Origin: Arthrobacter bambusae
GTDB taxonomy: Bacteria > Actinomycetota > Actinomycetes > Actinomycetales > Micrococcaceae
DNA: 40,214 nt
NCBI RefSeq assembly: GCF_022606295.1
Contig: NZ_JAHHZS010000036.1
Span: 1-40,214, forward strand
Reading direction: 5' to 3'
Each line of letters opens with the position of its first letter. Positions within the stretch are counted from its first letter, which is position 1. Positions 32,773-40,214 of this stretch are shown piece by piece. The translations under genes and the position numbers were made by a program. The notes under the pieces are model-generated. The model was not told the origin of the DNA. It made no database searches and was given only the letters and a program-made list of their open reading frames with translations.

Positions 32773-33078
32773 TCAAGCGTCGCGGATTGGTGAGCCCAAT
32801 ACAGTGAACCGCGTGCCACCCATCTCTCCGGACAGCAGCGGCATTGCCTCGGCTATCGCGGCCCGGACACTGTCCAACTCCAGCGACCCTCGGTGCGCTT
32901 CTGCCGATTCCCACAGTTCGCAGACAAACACCGTGTCCGGCGCTTCGTCATTGATGCCCACCTCGTAGAGAAGGCAACCCGCGCCCCGGAGTTCAGGTTT
33001 CGGTGTCAGCAGGATGGACACGACGGCGTCGCGCTGGCCGGGTTTCGTGCCGAGACTGCCCACGTTTGCAAAGGTCAT
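32773..33078 (-). CDS. Antibiotic biosynthesis monooxygenase (ABM) domain protein
   Basis: 101 residues from the ATG at 33078, the usual size of a single ABM ferredoxin-like domain. The pattern LYEVGINDEAPDTVFVCELWESAEAHRGSLELDSVRAAI is typical: a beta strand, the ELW(E) motif and a helix. Members are dimeric quinone, heme or polyketide oxygenases, and many are of unknown substrate. In-frame starts at 33096 and 33135 exist, but they add residues outside the domain and the longest overlaps the upstream gene. It follows the amidotransferase gene by 28 bases, so the two probably share a transcript. Confidence 0.8.
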   Translation of the reverse strand: MTFANVGSLGTKPGQRDAVVSILLTPKPELRGAGCLLYEVGINDEAPDTVFVCELWESAEAHRGSLELDSVRAAIAEAMPLLSGEMGGTRFTVLGSPIRDA

Positions 33079-33106
33079 GCGCCTATTGTGCTTCATTCCG
33101 CCGACG

Positions 33107-33844
33107 TTATTGAGGAATCGCGTATCGGCGGACAAAGTTGCCGAGGATCTTCATCGGTTCGGTCGCCGTGACCTTCCGGGCGTCCGCCATCAGCTGTTCA
33201 GCAGCCTCGGGCGGGAAATATCCGGCGTGGCGATAGGTGTCGATCCGGGTGACGAGCCCCTCGGCGTCCAGCTCCGGATGGAATTGCGTGGCGTAAAGAT
33301 TGCTCTTGATGCGGAACATCTGCACCGGGCAGGCGGCCGAACCGGCCAGCAACACCGCGTGTCCCGGCAGGACCGTGCAGGCTTCCTTATGGCCCGTAAA
33401 GGCGACAAAGCGCTCGGACATGCCTTGGAGGAGGGGGTCCTGGAGGCCCTCCGCCGTGAGCTTGATGGTTACCCCTCCAAGCCCTTCACCGTAGGTGCGG
33501 TCAATCACCGCGCCCTGGTGAAGGCCCAGGGTTCCGACCCCATAGCAGGCCCCCAGAAAGGGAAAGTCGGAGGCCACAATCGTGTCCAGCAGGTGAGCGA
33601 GTTCCTTCTCCACCCGTTTCTGGACCGGACTCTTGTGTTCCGGAGGGTCGCTCGAAGTGAACGGACTGCCGCCCACGATCACGCCGGAGTAGTCGGAGAG
33701 CTCAAGCGGGGGAAGTGGCGCCGCTTCCATCCGGATGCGTTGCAGCTGCTTGGGAGCGAGCCCTCCAAAACGGAGATACGCCTGGTACTCTTCCTCGGCG
33801 GCGGCGTCTTCGGCACGAGATGCGAGCAGGAGAAACGGCTTCAC
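33107..33844 (-). CDS. Class I glutamine amidotransferase (GMP-synthase-like domain protein)
   Basis: 245 residues. The nucleophile elbow is LGACYGVGTLGLHQG (C100) and the second half of the triad is YATQFHPELD (H189, E191); VIVGGSPFTSSDP is the oxyanion region. Stand-alone proteins of this kind are commonly annotated as glutamine amidotransferases or GMP-synthase-like proteins. No partner synthetase lies beside it, so the acceptor is unknown. The start is a GTG on the complement of 33842-33844 with a weak ribosome binding site. It is divergent from the ammonium transporter, which may reflect nitrogen metabolism. Confidence 0.85.
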   Translation of the reverse strand: MKPFLLLASRAEDAAAEEEYQAYLRFGGLAPKQLQRIRMEAAPLPPLELSDYSGVIVGGSPFTSSDPPEHKSPVQKRVEKELAHLLDTIVASDFPFLGACYGVGTLGLHQGAVIDRTYGEGLGGVTIKLTAEGLQDPLLQGMSERFVAFTGHKEACTVLPGHAVLLAGSAACPVQMFRIKSNLYATQFHPELDAEGLVTRIDTYRHAGYFPPEAAEQLMADARKVTATEPMKILGNFVRRYAIPQ

Positions 33845-33983
33845 AGGCTAAGTGTGCACGCGGTGGCCCTGGCGCGCCAGCGTCCGGCTGAAACATCCCT
33901 TTGGAGGCGGTGAGCCGCCGTTCACGTGGAAGAAATGTCCGGCATTCCGGCCGGATGGGAGGATTTCACCTCCTTCGGCCTTG

Positions 33984-33997
33984 GATTCCGCGGAATC
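33984..33997. other. 14-bp palindrome in the amidotransferase/amt intergenic region
   Basis: GATTCCGCGGAATC is a perfect palindrome. The 384-base gap between the amidotransferase start and the transporter start also holds a small GGCGG-TGAG-CCGCC hairpin (33906-33919) and the GlnR-like box listed separately. I see no further gene in it. Confidence 0.3.
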
Positions 33998-34051
33998 ACC
34001 GGCATCCCGCACGTCCGCTCCGGGTGACCCGGCGTCCCTGCGGAGACGGAG

Positions 34052-34089
34052 TTAACATTCCCGAAACACGCCTGTCATGCGTTCTTCAC
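34052..34089 (+). promoter_or_regulatory. GlnR-like binding box upstream of the ammonium transporter
   Basis: Four 5-mers occur at strict 6-base spacing: TTAAC (34052-34056), GAAAC (34063-34067), GTCAT (34074-34078) and TTCAC (34085-34089). This is the layout of the actinomycete GlnR site, alternating GTnAC-like and GAAAC-like words each 11 bp apart. It lies 140-177 bases before the transporter start, a usual place for activation of amt under nitrogen limitation. The two distal words are degenerate. Confidence 0.6.
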
Positions 34090-34228
34090 GCCTAGACAAG
34101 TTATGTAACGTGCCCGCAATTTTTCCTCGCATTGCTTGAAACACGGAACCGGAAATATTGGGCAGGGGAAGAACGGGACCACGCTGCAACGGTCCTCCTA
34201 CGGCATTCCGATCAGAAGGGAAGCGCAC

Positions 34229-35575
34229 GTGAATATCACTGCGGAAAACGTTTGGGTGATGGTGTCGGCGGCACTTGCACTGCTCATGACTCCGGCACTC
34301 GGCCTCTTCTACAGTGGCATGACCCGGGCCAAGGCCTCCCTCAACATGATCATGATGAGCTTCATCTCCGCGGGCATCGTAGGCGCCGTCTGGATCCTGT
34401 GGGGCTACTCAATGATCAGCGGCAAGAGTGTCCTGGGCATTTTCGGCAATCCGTTCAGCAGCTTCGGCTCGGCAGACCTGGTCGGTTCCACCGATCTCAT
34501 CAAGCTTGGTTTCAGCGCTACTTTCGCCATCGTCACCGTGGCCCTGATCAGCGGCGCTATCGCCGATCGTGCCAAATTCACCTCCTGGGTCGTTTTCGTC
34601 CCGATCTGGATCACCCTGGTCTACTGCCCTTTGGCCTTCATGGTCTGGGGCGGCGGCCTCCTGAGCCCCGGCGGAGCCATCAGTTCGGTCTTCGGTCAGG
34701 TGATCGACTTCGCCGGCGGCACAGTGGTGGAGATCAGCTCCGGAGCTGCCGCGTTTGTCCTGGCCCTGATCCTGGGCAAGCGCCACGGCTTTGGAAAAGA
34801 TCCGAACCACCGCCCGCACAACCTCCCCTTCATCATGCTTGGCGCCGGCCTCCTCTGGTTCGGCTGGTTCGGTTTCAATGCCGGTGCGGCCACGACGTCG
34901 GCGCAGGCCGGCTTGATCTGGGTCAACACCCTGGTTGCCCCGGCCGGGGCCATGCTCAGCTGGTTGCTCACCGAGAAAATCCGGCATGGCCACCCCACAT
35001 CTTTGGGTGCGGCTTCCGGCGTCGTTGCCGGCCTTGTGGCCATTACTCCGGCTTGTGCCAACGTGGCTCCTGCTGCGGCCCTCGGCCTGGGTTTGCTGGC
35101 AGGCGCCGCCTGCGCCGTGTTTGTCGACTTGAAACACAAGTTCGGCTTCGATGACTCCCTCGACGTCGTAGGCGTCCACCTTGGGGGCGGCCTTGTGGGC
35201 ACGCTCGCGCTCGGATTCATCGCCTTGCCGGTGAACGGCAAGGGTGGAGGACTGTTCTACGGCGGCGGACTCCAGCAGCTCGTGGCGCAGATCGTCGCCA
35301 TCCTTGTCACCCTCGCGGTGTCCGGAATCATGACGGCAATCATCGGCCTTGTCATCCACAAGACCATAGGATTCCGCGTCAGCCACGAGGCGGAGCTCGC
35401 CGGAGTGGACCTGTCCGAGCATGCCGAGACCGCCTACGAGTTCGGCGGCATGGCCCGGAGCCACTTCAACGCGCTCCCGCACGTCAACATCCCGGTGGCC
35501 GCTGCCGCCGCTTCGTCCTCCGCCGCCGTTCCCGCCGTCGAGCTCCAGCGCGAAAAGCAAGCCGACCCCGCTTAG
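34229..35575 (+). CDS. amt: Ammonium transporter (Amt)
   Basis: 448 residues with about 11 membrane helices. The N-terminal helix reads ENVWVMVSAALALLMTPALGLFYSGM, the pore region has LLWFGWFGFNAGAATTS, and the late motif DDSLDVVGVHLGGG is diagnostic for Amt/Mep proteins. The hydrophilic tail (about 400-448) is the usual P-II docking side. GTG 34229 with AAGGGAAG just upstream is preferred; an in-frame ATG at 34136 adds 31 polar residues not found in Amt. glnK/glnD partners are not adjacent. The GlnR-like box suggests nitrogen control. Confidence 0.95.
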   Translation: MNITAENVWVMVSAALALLMTPALGLFYSGMTRAKASLNMIMMSFISAGIVGAVWILWGYSMISGKSVLGIFGNPFSSFGSADLVGSTDLIKLGFSATFAIVTVALISGAIADRAKFTSWVVFVPIWITLVYCPLAFMVWGGGLLSPGGAISSVFGQVIDFAGGTVVEISSGAAAFVLALILGKRHGFGKDPNHRPHNLPFIMLGAGLLWFGWFGFNAGAATTSAQAGLIWVNTLVAPAGAMLSWLLTEKIRHGHPTSLGAASGVVAGLVAITPACANVAPAAALGLGLLAGAACAVFVDLKHKFGFDDSLDVVGVHLGGGLVGTLALGFIALPVNGKGGGLFYGGGLQQLVAQIVAILVTLAVSGIMTAIIGLVIHKTIGFRVSHEAELAGVDLSEHAETAYEFGGMARSHFNALPHVNIPVAAAAASSSAAVPAVELQREKQADPA

Positions 35576-35622
35576 CTGGGGCGGCCGTTTCCGCAGCCGC
35601 GAGGGACGCGTACGCTCAGTTT

Positions 35623-35946
35623 GTGGACATCGTCGATTTCCTCTCGGACCGTCTGAGTGAGGACGAAGCTGCGGCGCGGAAACTCCTCGGCGACCGTTCC
35701 GTCTCCGAGGCGGGCAAATGGTACGAGCGACGTCTTCTCCTGGAATGCGAATCAAAGAGAAGGCTGCTCGGCATCGTGGAATCCGCTCGGCAGGCGGCCC
35801 TGGCCACGATGGTTCGCGGCACGCTTGGTGATACGCCGCAGTGGATTCCGGAATCGATCGAATGGACCACGAAATCGTTGAATGCCCTTGCGCTTCCCTA
35901 TTCCGACCATCCGGACTTCGAGCCGGAATGGCTGGCGGGGACGTAG
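35623..35946 (+). CDS. DUF6221-like small protein
   Basis: 107 residues. The pattern VDFLSDRLSEDEAAAR near the start, LLECESKRRLL in the middle and LALPYSDHPDFEPEWL at the end matches a family of short actinobacterial proteins (DUF6221) of unknown function. It is soluble, charged and helical. The GTG start follows the transporter by 47 bases and has GAGGGA some way upstream. Co-transcription with amt is possible, but the same family is scattered widely in genomes, so no link is implied. Confidence 0.75.
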   Translation: MDIVDFLSDRLSEDEAAARKLLGDRSVSEAGKWYERRLLLECESKRRLLGIVESARQAALATMVRGTLGDTPQWIPESIEWTTKSLNALALPYSDHPDFEPEWLAGT

Positions 35947-36076
35947 CTGGCGGGCCTACCGCTCCTCCGCGAGCCGAGACACTCGACTTGCCACAACGCG
36001 CTGCCGCCGCCAACGCATTGGCCCTGTCAGCTTCCGGGAAGGTCAAATTGGGGGACCTACGGTTCACACCCCGCTT

Positions 36077-36097
36077 CATCAGTTCAGTTCACTGATG
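36077..36097 (+). terminator. Small hairpin downstream of the DUF6221-like gene
   Basis: CATCAGT (36077-36083) and ACTGATG (36091-36097) form a perfect 7-bp stem with a 7-nt loop, followed by ATTTCACTG. It lies 131 bases beyond the stop, a weak terminator at best. The rest of the 277-base gap shows no coding signal. Confidence 0.3.
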
Positions 36098-36162
36098 ATT
36101 TCACTGACGGTTCCCTGTGAGTCGGGCCAACGTGTCTGACGGCTAGCCAAATTCACACACGA

Positions 36163-36198
36163 CAGAGGGCGGTCACCGGCATCGGTGGCCGCCCTCTG
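36163..36198. terminator. Terminator hairpin of the GH25 gene
   Basis: A 16-bp stem (36163-36178 with 36183-36198, one G-U pair) has the 4-nt loop GCAT. It lies 26 bases after the minus-strand stop at 36224 and can also stop transcription arriving from the plus-strand amt side. Confidence 0.75.
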
Positions 36199-36223
36199 CA
36201 GTTTCATTTGCAGGGCGTTCCTG

Positions 36224-37720
36224 TCAGTGCATCGTCCCGAAATTGGTGTTGTACCGGTACATGAACGCGGCCATCGCATCCCGGTTGACGGCGAGATACG
36301 GACGGTAGGTTTTGCTTCCGTCGGACTCGGTCCATCCCGTACTGATGCCGCTGTTTGCGAGCCAGGTGATCTGCTTGTAGAACGGATTGTCAGTGGCGAC
36401 GTCAGTGAATGGCGACGTCGCCGGTGCCGTGAAGGCCGGGCTACCCGCGAGGCGGTACATGAAAGCGGCCATGGCGTCGCGGTTGACCGAAAGATACGGA
36501 CGGTAGGTTTTGCTTCCGTCGGACTCGGTCCATCCCGTACTGATGCCGTTGATCGCAAGCCAGGTGATCTGCTTGTAGAACGGATTGTTCGTGGCGACGT
36601 CAGTGAATGGCGACGTCGCCGGCGGGGTGAACGCCGGGCTGCCCATCAGGCGGTACATGAAGGCAGCCATTGCGTCCCGAGCTACCGCCGTCAGGGGGTT
36701 GAAGTTCCTCGACCCGTCGGACGCGGTCCACCCGGTGGAGATGCCACGGGAACCAAGCCAGTTGATTTCGGACGTGAACGGGTCCCCGGAAATGTCCGAG
36801 AAGATGGGGCCCGGGTTGGTGGCGAAGTCGGTCAGCTGGGTGAGGGTGCCGTTGAAGACGTCCTGGTCGCCGGGAAAAACGCCTGTATCGGAGTTCTGCC
36901 ACAAGGTGTAGTCCGGCCAGCCGGCCGGCAGCGGTCCGGCGTCAGTCGAGAAATAGGAAATATGCAGGGGGTGGTTTCCGAAACCCGCCGCATTGCCGGT
37001 GCACGTTGTCCACCAGTCAGTGGTGGTGTAAATGGCAGGCAGGCGCCCGGTCTTGGACAGGATGGTCGTGGCGAAATCGGAGATCCAATTCACCATGTCC
37101 CCTTGGCTCAATCCGTAGCAAGTACTTCCATACGGGTTGTATTCGATGTCCAAGAGGGCAGGAAGGGTCTTCCCGTCCGGGGTCCAGGCTGCGCCGCTCT
37201 GCAGAAAGTAGTTGGCCTGGTCCGCTCCTGAGGACGCGTCGGGAAGCGCGAAGTGGTAGGCGCCGTGCAAGAGTCCGGCGTTTGCGGATCCGGCATATTG
37301 GCTGGCGAAGTACGGGTTGGCGTAACCGGTGCCCTCGCTGGCCTTGACGTAGGCGAACTTGGCGCCATTTGCGGCCGCGGTGGGCCAGTCCACATTGCCT
37401 TGGTGGCTGCTGACATCCATCCCCGGCACCCCGGACGCCACCGAAGCAGGCGCTACGGCCTGGGCAGACATCCGCATTGGCGCAGCGGTCTCATGACTGC
37501 GGACCGTTGAACCCATCGCATGGTCATTCGAGGTACTTGACGTCGCGGACGGAGAGGGTGACGGTGAAGTCGTCGTGGGTGCCGCGGAAGCCGCGCCGGC
37601 GCCGGGGGCGGCGAGGACGATGCCCGCTATGAGCAGGGCCACGTACCCGGCGATGCCTTTCCGGATACGGGGTCGAACAAGTTTCGGCCGCCTGGGAGCG
37701 CGCAGGATCGACGCGTTCAT
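36224..37720 (-). CDS. Secreted GH25 muramidase (lysozyme) with three SLH-like repeats
   Basis: 498 residues. A long basic signal peptide ends near ASA at about 46, then a Thr/Ser/Pro linker. The GH25 domain spans about 98-305: GVPGMDVSSHQGNVDW (D102), the catalytic pair D191-x-E193 in LLDIEYNP, and YTLWQNSD. It cleaves the MurNAc-GlcNAc bond of peptidoglycan. Residues 306-498 hold three repeats (FTDVAT..NPFYKQITWLA..GISTGWTESDG), like the SLH-type wall-binding repeats common on Arthrobacter secreted hydrolases. The start at 37720 on the complement has GGAAGGAA upstream; a longer frame to 37798 adds residues before the signal peptide. It probably acts in wall turnover or lysis of competitors. 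Confidence 0.9.
   Translation of the reverse strand: MNASILRAPRRPKLVRPRIRKGIAGYVALLIAGIVLAAPGAGAASAAPTTTSPSPSPSATSSTSNDHAMGSTVRSHETAAPMRMSAQAVAPASVASGVPGMDVSSHQGNVDWPTAAANGAKFAYVKASEGTGYANPYFASQYAGSANAGLLHGAYHFALPDASSGADQANYFLQSGAAWTPDGKTLPALLDIEYNPYGSTCYGLSQGDMVNWISDFATTILSKTGRLPAIYTTTDWWTTCTGNAAGFGNHPLHISYFSTDAGPLPAGWPDYTLWQNSDTGVFPGDQDVFNGTLTQLTDFATNPGPIFSDISGDPFTSEINWLGSRGISTGWTASDGSRNFNPLTAVARDAMAAFMYRLMGSPAFTPPATSPFTDVATNNPFYKQITWLAINGISTGWTESDGSKTYRPYLSVNRDAMAAFMYRLAGSPAFTAPATSPFTDVATDNPFYKQITWLANSGISTGWTESDGSKTYRPYLAVNRDAMAAFMYRYNTNFGTMH
36227..36805. repeat. Tandem coding repeats (198-base period) in the GH25 gene
   Basis: The three SLH-like units are spaced 66 codons apart where comparable. 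The last two (about 36227-36620) are nearly identical in DNA, for example the shared tract around 36290-36345 and again around 36488-36545, while the first is diverged. This shows recent duplication or gene conversion and makes the region prone to copy-number change and misassembly. Confidence 0.75.
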
Positions 37721-37729
37721 GTGAATTTC

Positions 37730-37750
37730 CTTCCGTTTTGGCAACGGAAG
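37730..37750 (-). promoter_or_regulatory. Hairpin overlapping the GH25 ribosome binding site
   Basis: CTTCCGTT (37730-37737) and AACGGAAG (37743-37750) form a perfect 8-bp stem with a 5-nt loop. Part of the Shine-Dalgarno sequence (complement of 37727-37734) lies inside one arm, so in the mRNA the site would be partly hidden. The 276-base divergent gap to 37997 holds no other gene. Confidence 0.45.
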
Positions 37751-37996
37751 AGACCCGCGCCTGCAAACAACGCCCGCAGGAGCGGACGTCACGGACATTA
37801 CCAGCTCTAGTCAAGACAGATGACAAACAGGCGGCATCAAACCCGGCCGCGAAAAGAGCGGGGGCACTTCCCCTGTCAAAGAATTAATCCAGAATCTATT
37901 CTATTGATGAACCGGTACACATACGGTCCATCAGGCCGCCGGCACGTCCCGGGAAGCCCATCCCGCTCCGGGGGCCGTCTCTCTGAGGAGGCGTCC

Positions 37997-38287
37997 ATGT
38001 CCACTCCCGATGTGCCGACCCGGGGGCCCGCAAGGCCCGGTCCCTATATTGCGGCCGGAATCCTGCTGGCCGTCGCCATTCTGGTTCCGCTGTTCGTCCC
38101 CGCGTACTCGATTGATCAACCGCGGCTCGCCGGCATGCCGTTCTTCTACTGGTACCAAATGCTCTGGGTCCCTATCACCGCGGGCATGGTGGGCATCTCC
38201 TATCGCTTGGTCACCAAGGAGGACCGTCGGCGCCGAGAAGCAGTGCGAGGCGGACGAGGCGCACGCACCGAGGAGCAGGAACAATGA
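37997..38287 (+). CDS. DUF3311 small membrane protein (symporter partner)
   Basis: 96 residues with two membrane helices (about 17-37 and 47-68, MPFFYWYQMLWVPITAGMVGISY) and a charged Arg/Glu-rich C-terminus. PLFVPAYSIDQPRLAGMPFFYWYQMLWV is the DUF3311 pattern. GAGGAGG at 37985-37991 fixes ATG 37997; an in-frame ATG at 37820 gives a hydrophilic extension unlike the family. Its stop overlaps the symporter start (ATGA at 38284). Such small proteins are regularly found just before symporters of this type and probably assist assembly or transport. Confidence 0.88.
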   Translation: MSTPDVPTRGPARPGPYIAAGILLAVAILVPLFVPAYSIDQPRLAGMPFFYWYQMLWVPITAGMVGISYRLVTKEDRRRREAVRGGRGARTEEQEQ

Positions 38288-39981
38288 GCGCGCTCACTGT
38301 CCCGCTGGCGACCACAGCGGACCGGCCCGTCAACGGCGTCGCGCTCACCGTCGTCGTCGTCCTCTTCATCCTCGTGGCGGTGCTGGGCTTCTTCGCCGCG
38401 CGCTGGCGCGCGGGCAAGGAAACGGGCCTGCACAGCCTCGATGAGTGGGGCCTTGGCGGCCGCGGGTTCGGAACGTGGGTCACGTGGTTCCTCCTTGGCG
38501 GGGACCTCTACACGGCCTACACGTTTGTGGCAGTCCCGGCGGCAATGTGGGCCACCGGCGCCGTGAGCGGCTTCTTCGCCGTGCCGTACACGATCGTGCT
38601 CTACCCGATCGTGTTCCTTTTGATGAGCCGTTTGTGGTCGGTCTCGCACCGGCATGGGTTCGTCACACCGGCTGACTTCGTGGGCGGGCGCTATGACAGC
38701 AGAGCGTTGACGGTTGCGGTGGCCCTCACGGGGATTGTCGCGACCATGCCCTACATCGCGTTGCAATTGGTTGGCATCAAGGCGGTGCTCACCGTGCTGG
38801 GCCTTGGCAGTGCGCAGAATGTGCTGCTGACCGACTTGCCCCTCATCATCGCCTTCGTGGTCCTGGCCGCCTACACCTACACCTCGGGCCTGCGGGCGCC
38901 GGCGCTTATCGCCGTCGTGAAGGATCTGCTGATCTACCTCGCGGTCATCGTTGCCGTGATCTACCTGCCAATCAAGTTCGGGGGCTGGGACAACATCTTC
39001 GGTGCAGCCCAGACGAAACTCGACGCCCTCAGCCCGGCCACAGGCAAGCCGGCGGGTGTCTTCATCCCGGGTGCCGCCAGCTATTCCGCGTACTGGACGC
39101 TGGCCCTTGGCTCGGCCATGGCGCTGTTCATGTACCCGCACTCGGTCACCGGAGTCCTGGCGACCAAGAGCAGGAACACGATCCGCAAGAACGCGGCGGT
39201 CCTTCCGCTGTATTCGCTGCTGCTGGGATTCCTTGCCCTCCTGGGGTACGCGGCCATTTCCGCGGGCACCAAGCCGATTGACCTGAACGGTGCCGTCAAT
39301 CCGCAACTGGTGGTTCCGCAACTGTTCCTGGACAACTTCCCGGCATGGTTTGCCGGTATTGCCCTGGCGGCCATCGCCATCGGCGCGTTGGTCCCGGCCG
39401 CCATCATGTCGATCGCTGCCGCCAACCTGTTCACCCGCAATATCTACCGGGACTTGATACGGCCCGACGCCGACCCGCGGCAAGAAGCGAAGGTCTCCAA
39501 GATCGCCTCGCTCGTGGTGAAGTTCGGGGCGCTGATCTTCGTGATCGCGATGGACCAGTCGGCGGCCATCAATATGCAGCTCCTCGGCGGCATCTGGATC
39601 CTGCAGACCTTCCCGGCGATCGTGGCAGGGCTCTACACCCGCTGGTTCCACCGCTGGGCCCTCTTCGCGGGCTGGGTGGCCGGGATTGCCTACGGCACCG
39701 TCGCGGCGTACAACGTGGTCAACCCCGTGACGAAGGCGAACTTCGGCGGCTCCATCGCTGCCATCCCCGGCACCAACGTGCAGGTCTACATCGCCGTCGT
39801 GGCATTCGCGATCAACCTCATTATTGCTGCCGTCCTGTCCCTGGTCTTCCGGGCGATGAAGCTCCCCGACGGCAAGGACATCACCCGGAATTCGGACTAC
39901 GGAGCTGACGAGGACGACCCCAAAGTTGCCCAACTCCAGCGCGAATACCCGCTGGGCGAAACGGGAGGCCCTGCGTTCTGA
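38284..39981 (+). CDS. Sodium:solute symporter (SSS family), probable monocarboxylate uptake permease
   Basis: 565 residues with about 13 membrane helices. Landmarks are EWGLGGRGFGTWVTWFLLGGDLYTAYTFVAVP, RLWSVSHRHGFVTPADFVGGRYDS and NLFTRNIYRD, shared with MctP-like permeases for lactate, pyruvate or other monocarboxylates within the SSS family. The substrate is inferred from this likeness; proline, pantothenate and acetate carriers are related. The N-terminus lacks a signal peptide, and the C-terminal tail is charged. Translation is coupled to the DUF3311 protein by a 4-bp overlap. Confidence 0.88.
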   Translation: MSALTVPLATTADRPVNGVALTVVVVLFILVAVLGFFAARWRAGKETGLHSLDEWGLGGRGFGTWVTWFLLGGDLYTAYTFVAVPAAMWATGAVSGFFAVPYTIVLYPIVFLLMSRLWSVSHRHGFVTPADFVGGRYDSRALTVAVALTGIVATMPYIALQLVGIKAVLTVLGLGSAQNVLLTDLPLIIAFVVLAAYTYTSGLRAPALIAVVKDLLIYLAVIVAVIYLPIKFGGWDNIFGAAQTKLDALSPATGKPAGVFIPGAASYSAYWTLALGSAMALFMYPHSVTGVLATKSRNTIRKNAAVLPLYSLLLGFLALLGYAAISAGTKPIDLNGAVNPQLVVPQLFLDNFPAWFAGIALAAIAIGALVPAAIMSIAAANLFTRNIYRDLIRPDADPRQEAKVSKIASLVVKFGALIFVIAMDQSAAINMQLLGGIWILQTFPAIVAGLYTRWFHRWALFAGWVAGIAYGTVAAYNVVNPVTKANFGGSIAAIPGTNVQVYIAVVAFAINLIIAAVLSLVFRAMKLPDGKDITRNSDYGADEDDPKVAQLQREYPLGETGGPAF

Positions 39982-40025
39982 CTGGATGGCACTACCAATA
40001 CACGGCCGGGCGGGTTTGTGCGTGC

Positions 40026-40214
40026 CTAAGCGGCCGGCACGTCCTGTCCGTGGCGCGCGCGAAACAGGTCCCCGAAATAGTGCGCAGCCATGACGGGCGG
40101 GTCTCCGTTCAAAGGCGTTCCTGGCAGGGGCGGGGCTGTTGATCGGTAGTGGTGTCCGGTGGGGGTGCGGATGTCGAGGACGTGCCGTGTCCCGGGGCTG
40201 GTTGTTGCTGTCCG
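40026..40214 (-). CDS. C-terminus of a DUF222/HNH-endonuclease-like protein (partial)
   Basis: The complement is open from the window edge to a TAG at 40026-40028 and encodes 62 residues: TSPGTRHVLDIRTPTGHHYRS, then TAPPLPGTP. This is the style of the C-terminal end of HNH-endonuclease proteins with a DUF222 domain that occur in many copies in Arthrobacter-like genomes. The HNH motif itself would lie beyond the window. It converges with the symporter gene. Confidence 0.6.
   Translation of the reverse strand, partial: RTATTSPGTRHVLDIRTPTGHHYRSTAPPLPGTPLNGDPPVMAAHYFGDLFRARHGQDVPAA

Noticed and set aside
34409..36079. Minus-strand open frame (556 residues) antisense to amt
   Set aside because: It lies opposite a clear ammonium transporter and has shadow-type composition with no recognisable domain.
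37908..37916. TGAACCGGT resembling the LacI operator half, upstream of the DUF3311/symporter pair
   Set aside because: Only one arm matches and the other arm diverges at once, so chance similarity is likely.
37721..37996. ydaO/c-di-AMP-type riboswitch before the GH25 gene
   Set aside because: Wall hydrolases in actinobacteria can carry this riboswitch, but I could not find its conserved core sequence in the leader, only a simple hairpin at the ribosome binding site.
38200..39933. Minus-strand open frame (577 residues) antisense to the symporter
   Set aside because: The plus strand encodes an unmistakable SSS symporter; the antisense frame is Asp/Arg/His/Gln-rich without domains.
1..40214. 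Integrated element, transposase or CRISPR array
   Set aside because: I found no integrase, transposase, direct-repeat array, tRNA-adjacent attachment site or obvious composition break; the only mobile-like hints are the palindrome block near 26.7 kb and the HNH fragment at the right edge.

Overview
The window is high-GC DNA in an actinobacterial style: GTG starts are frequent, Shine-Dalgarno sites are strong, and 4-bp stop/start overlaps are common. The protein families point to a soil Micrococcales bacterium of the Arthrobacter / Paenarthrobacter / Pseudarthrobacter group. This rests on recognising families by eye, not on a search. I see no rRNA, tRNA, CRISPR array, insertion sequence or phage module. 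It reads as ordinary chromosome rich in catabolic and transport operons.

Layout, left to right. (1) 112-879: a DJ-1/PfpI-like protein. (2) 1070-13362: a co-directional LacI-controlled locus for beta-mannosides. It holds a lipoprotein binding protein, two ABC permeases, two different GH130 enzymes, a secreted protein of unknown activity with a CBM35/CBM6-like domain, a GH2 beta-mannosidase and a BadF/BadG-type sugar kinase. It has no ATPase of its own. (3) 13508-13720: a 70-residue unknown protein closed by a strong terminator. (4) 13828-17543, minus strand: a heterodimeric ABC exporter with one degenerate ATP site, divergent from an alpha/beta hydrolase at 17708. (5) 18678-19151: a stand-alone histidine-kinase ATPase domain.

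(6) 19244-26621: an RpiR-type regulator, a near-ideal operator, then an operon with importer ATPase, binding protein, tyrosine-phosphatase-like enzyme, metallophosphoesterase and two permeases. The order recalls Ugp-type importers paired with a phosphodiesterase. I infer uptake and intracellular dephosphorylation of a phosphorylated or phosphodiester compound. This is the best candidate for an undescribed system here. (7) 26622-26808: nested palindromes. (8) 26809-30288: hutF and an M20 amidohydrolase (minus strand), divergent from an IclR regulator, with a long imperfect inverted repeat in the shared control region. (9) 30288-30402: a decayed remnant of a glycine-betaine-type ABC ATPase, followed by two adjacent perfect palindromes and a secreted proline-rich protein.

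(10) 31670-33844, minus strand: a beta-lactamase-fold protein, an antibiotic-monooxygenase-like protein and a class I glutamine amidotransferase. (11) 34229-35946: an ammonium transporter behind a GlnR-like box, and a DUF6221-like protein. (12) 36224-37720, minus strand: a secreted GH25 muramidase with three SLH-like repeats. (13) 37997-39981: a DUF3311 protein and a sodium:solute symporter, translationally coupled. (14) 40026-40214: the C-terminus of an HNH/DUF222-like protein running off the edge.

The whole suggests a scavenger that imports mannosides, phosphorylated compounds, ammonium, histidine-derived nitrogen and probably monocarboxylates, with dedicated local regulators (LacI, RpiR, IclR) beside each module.
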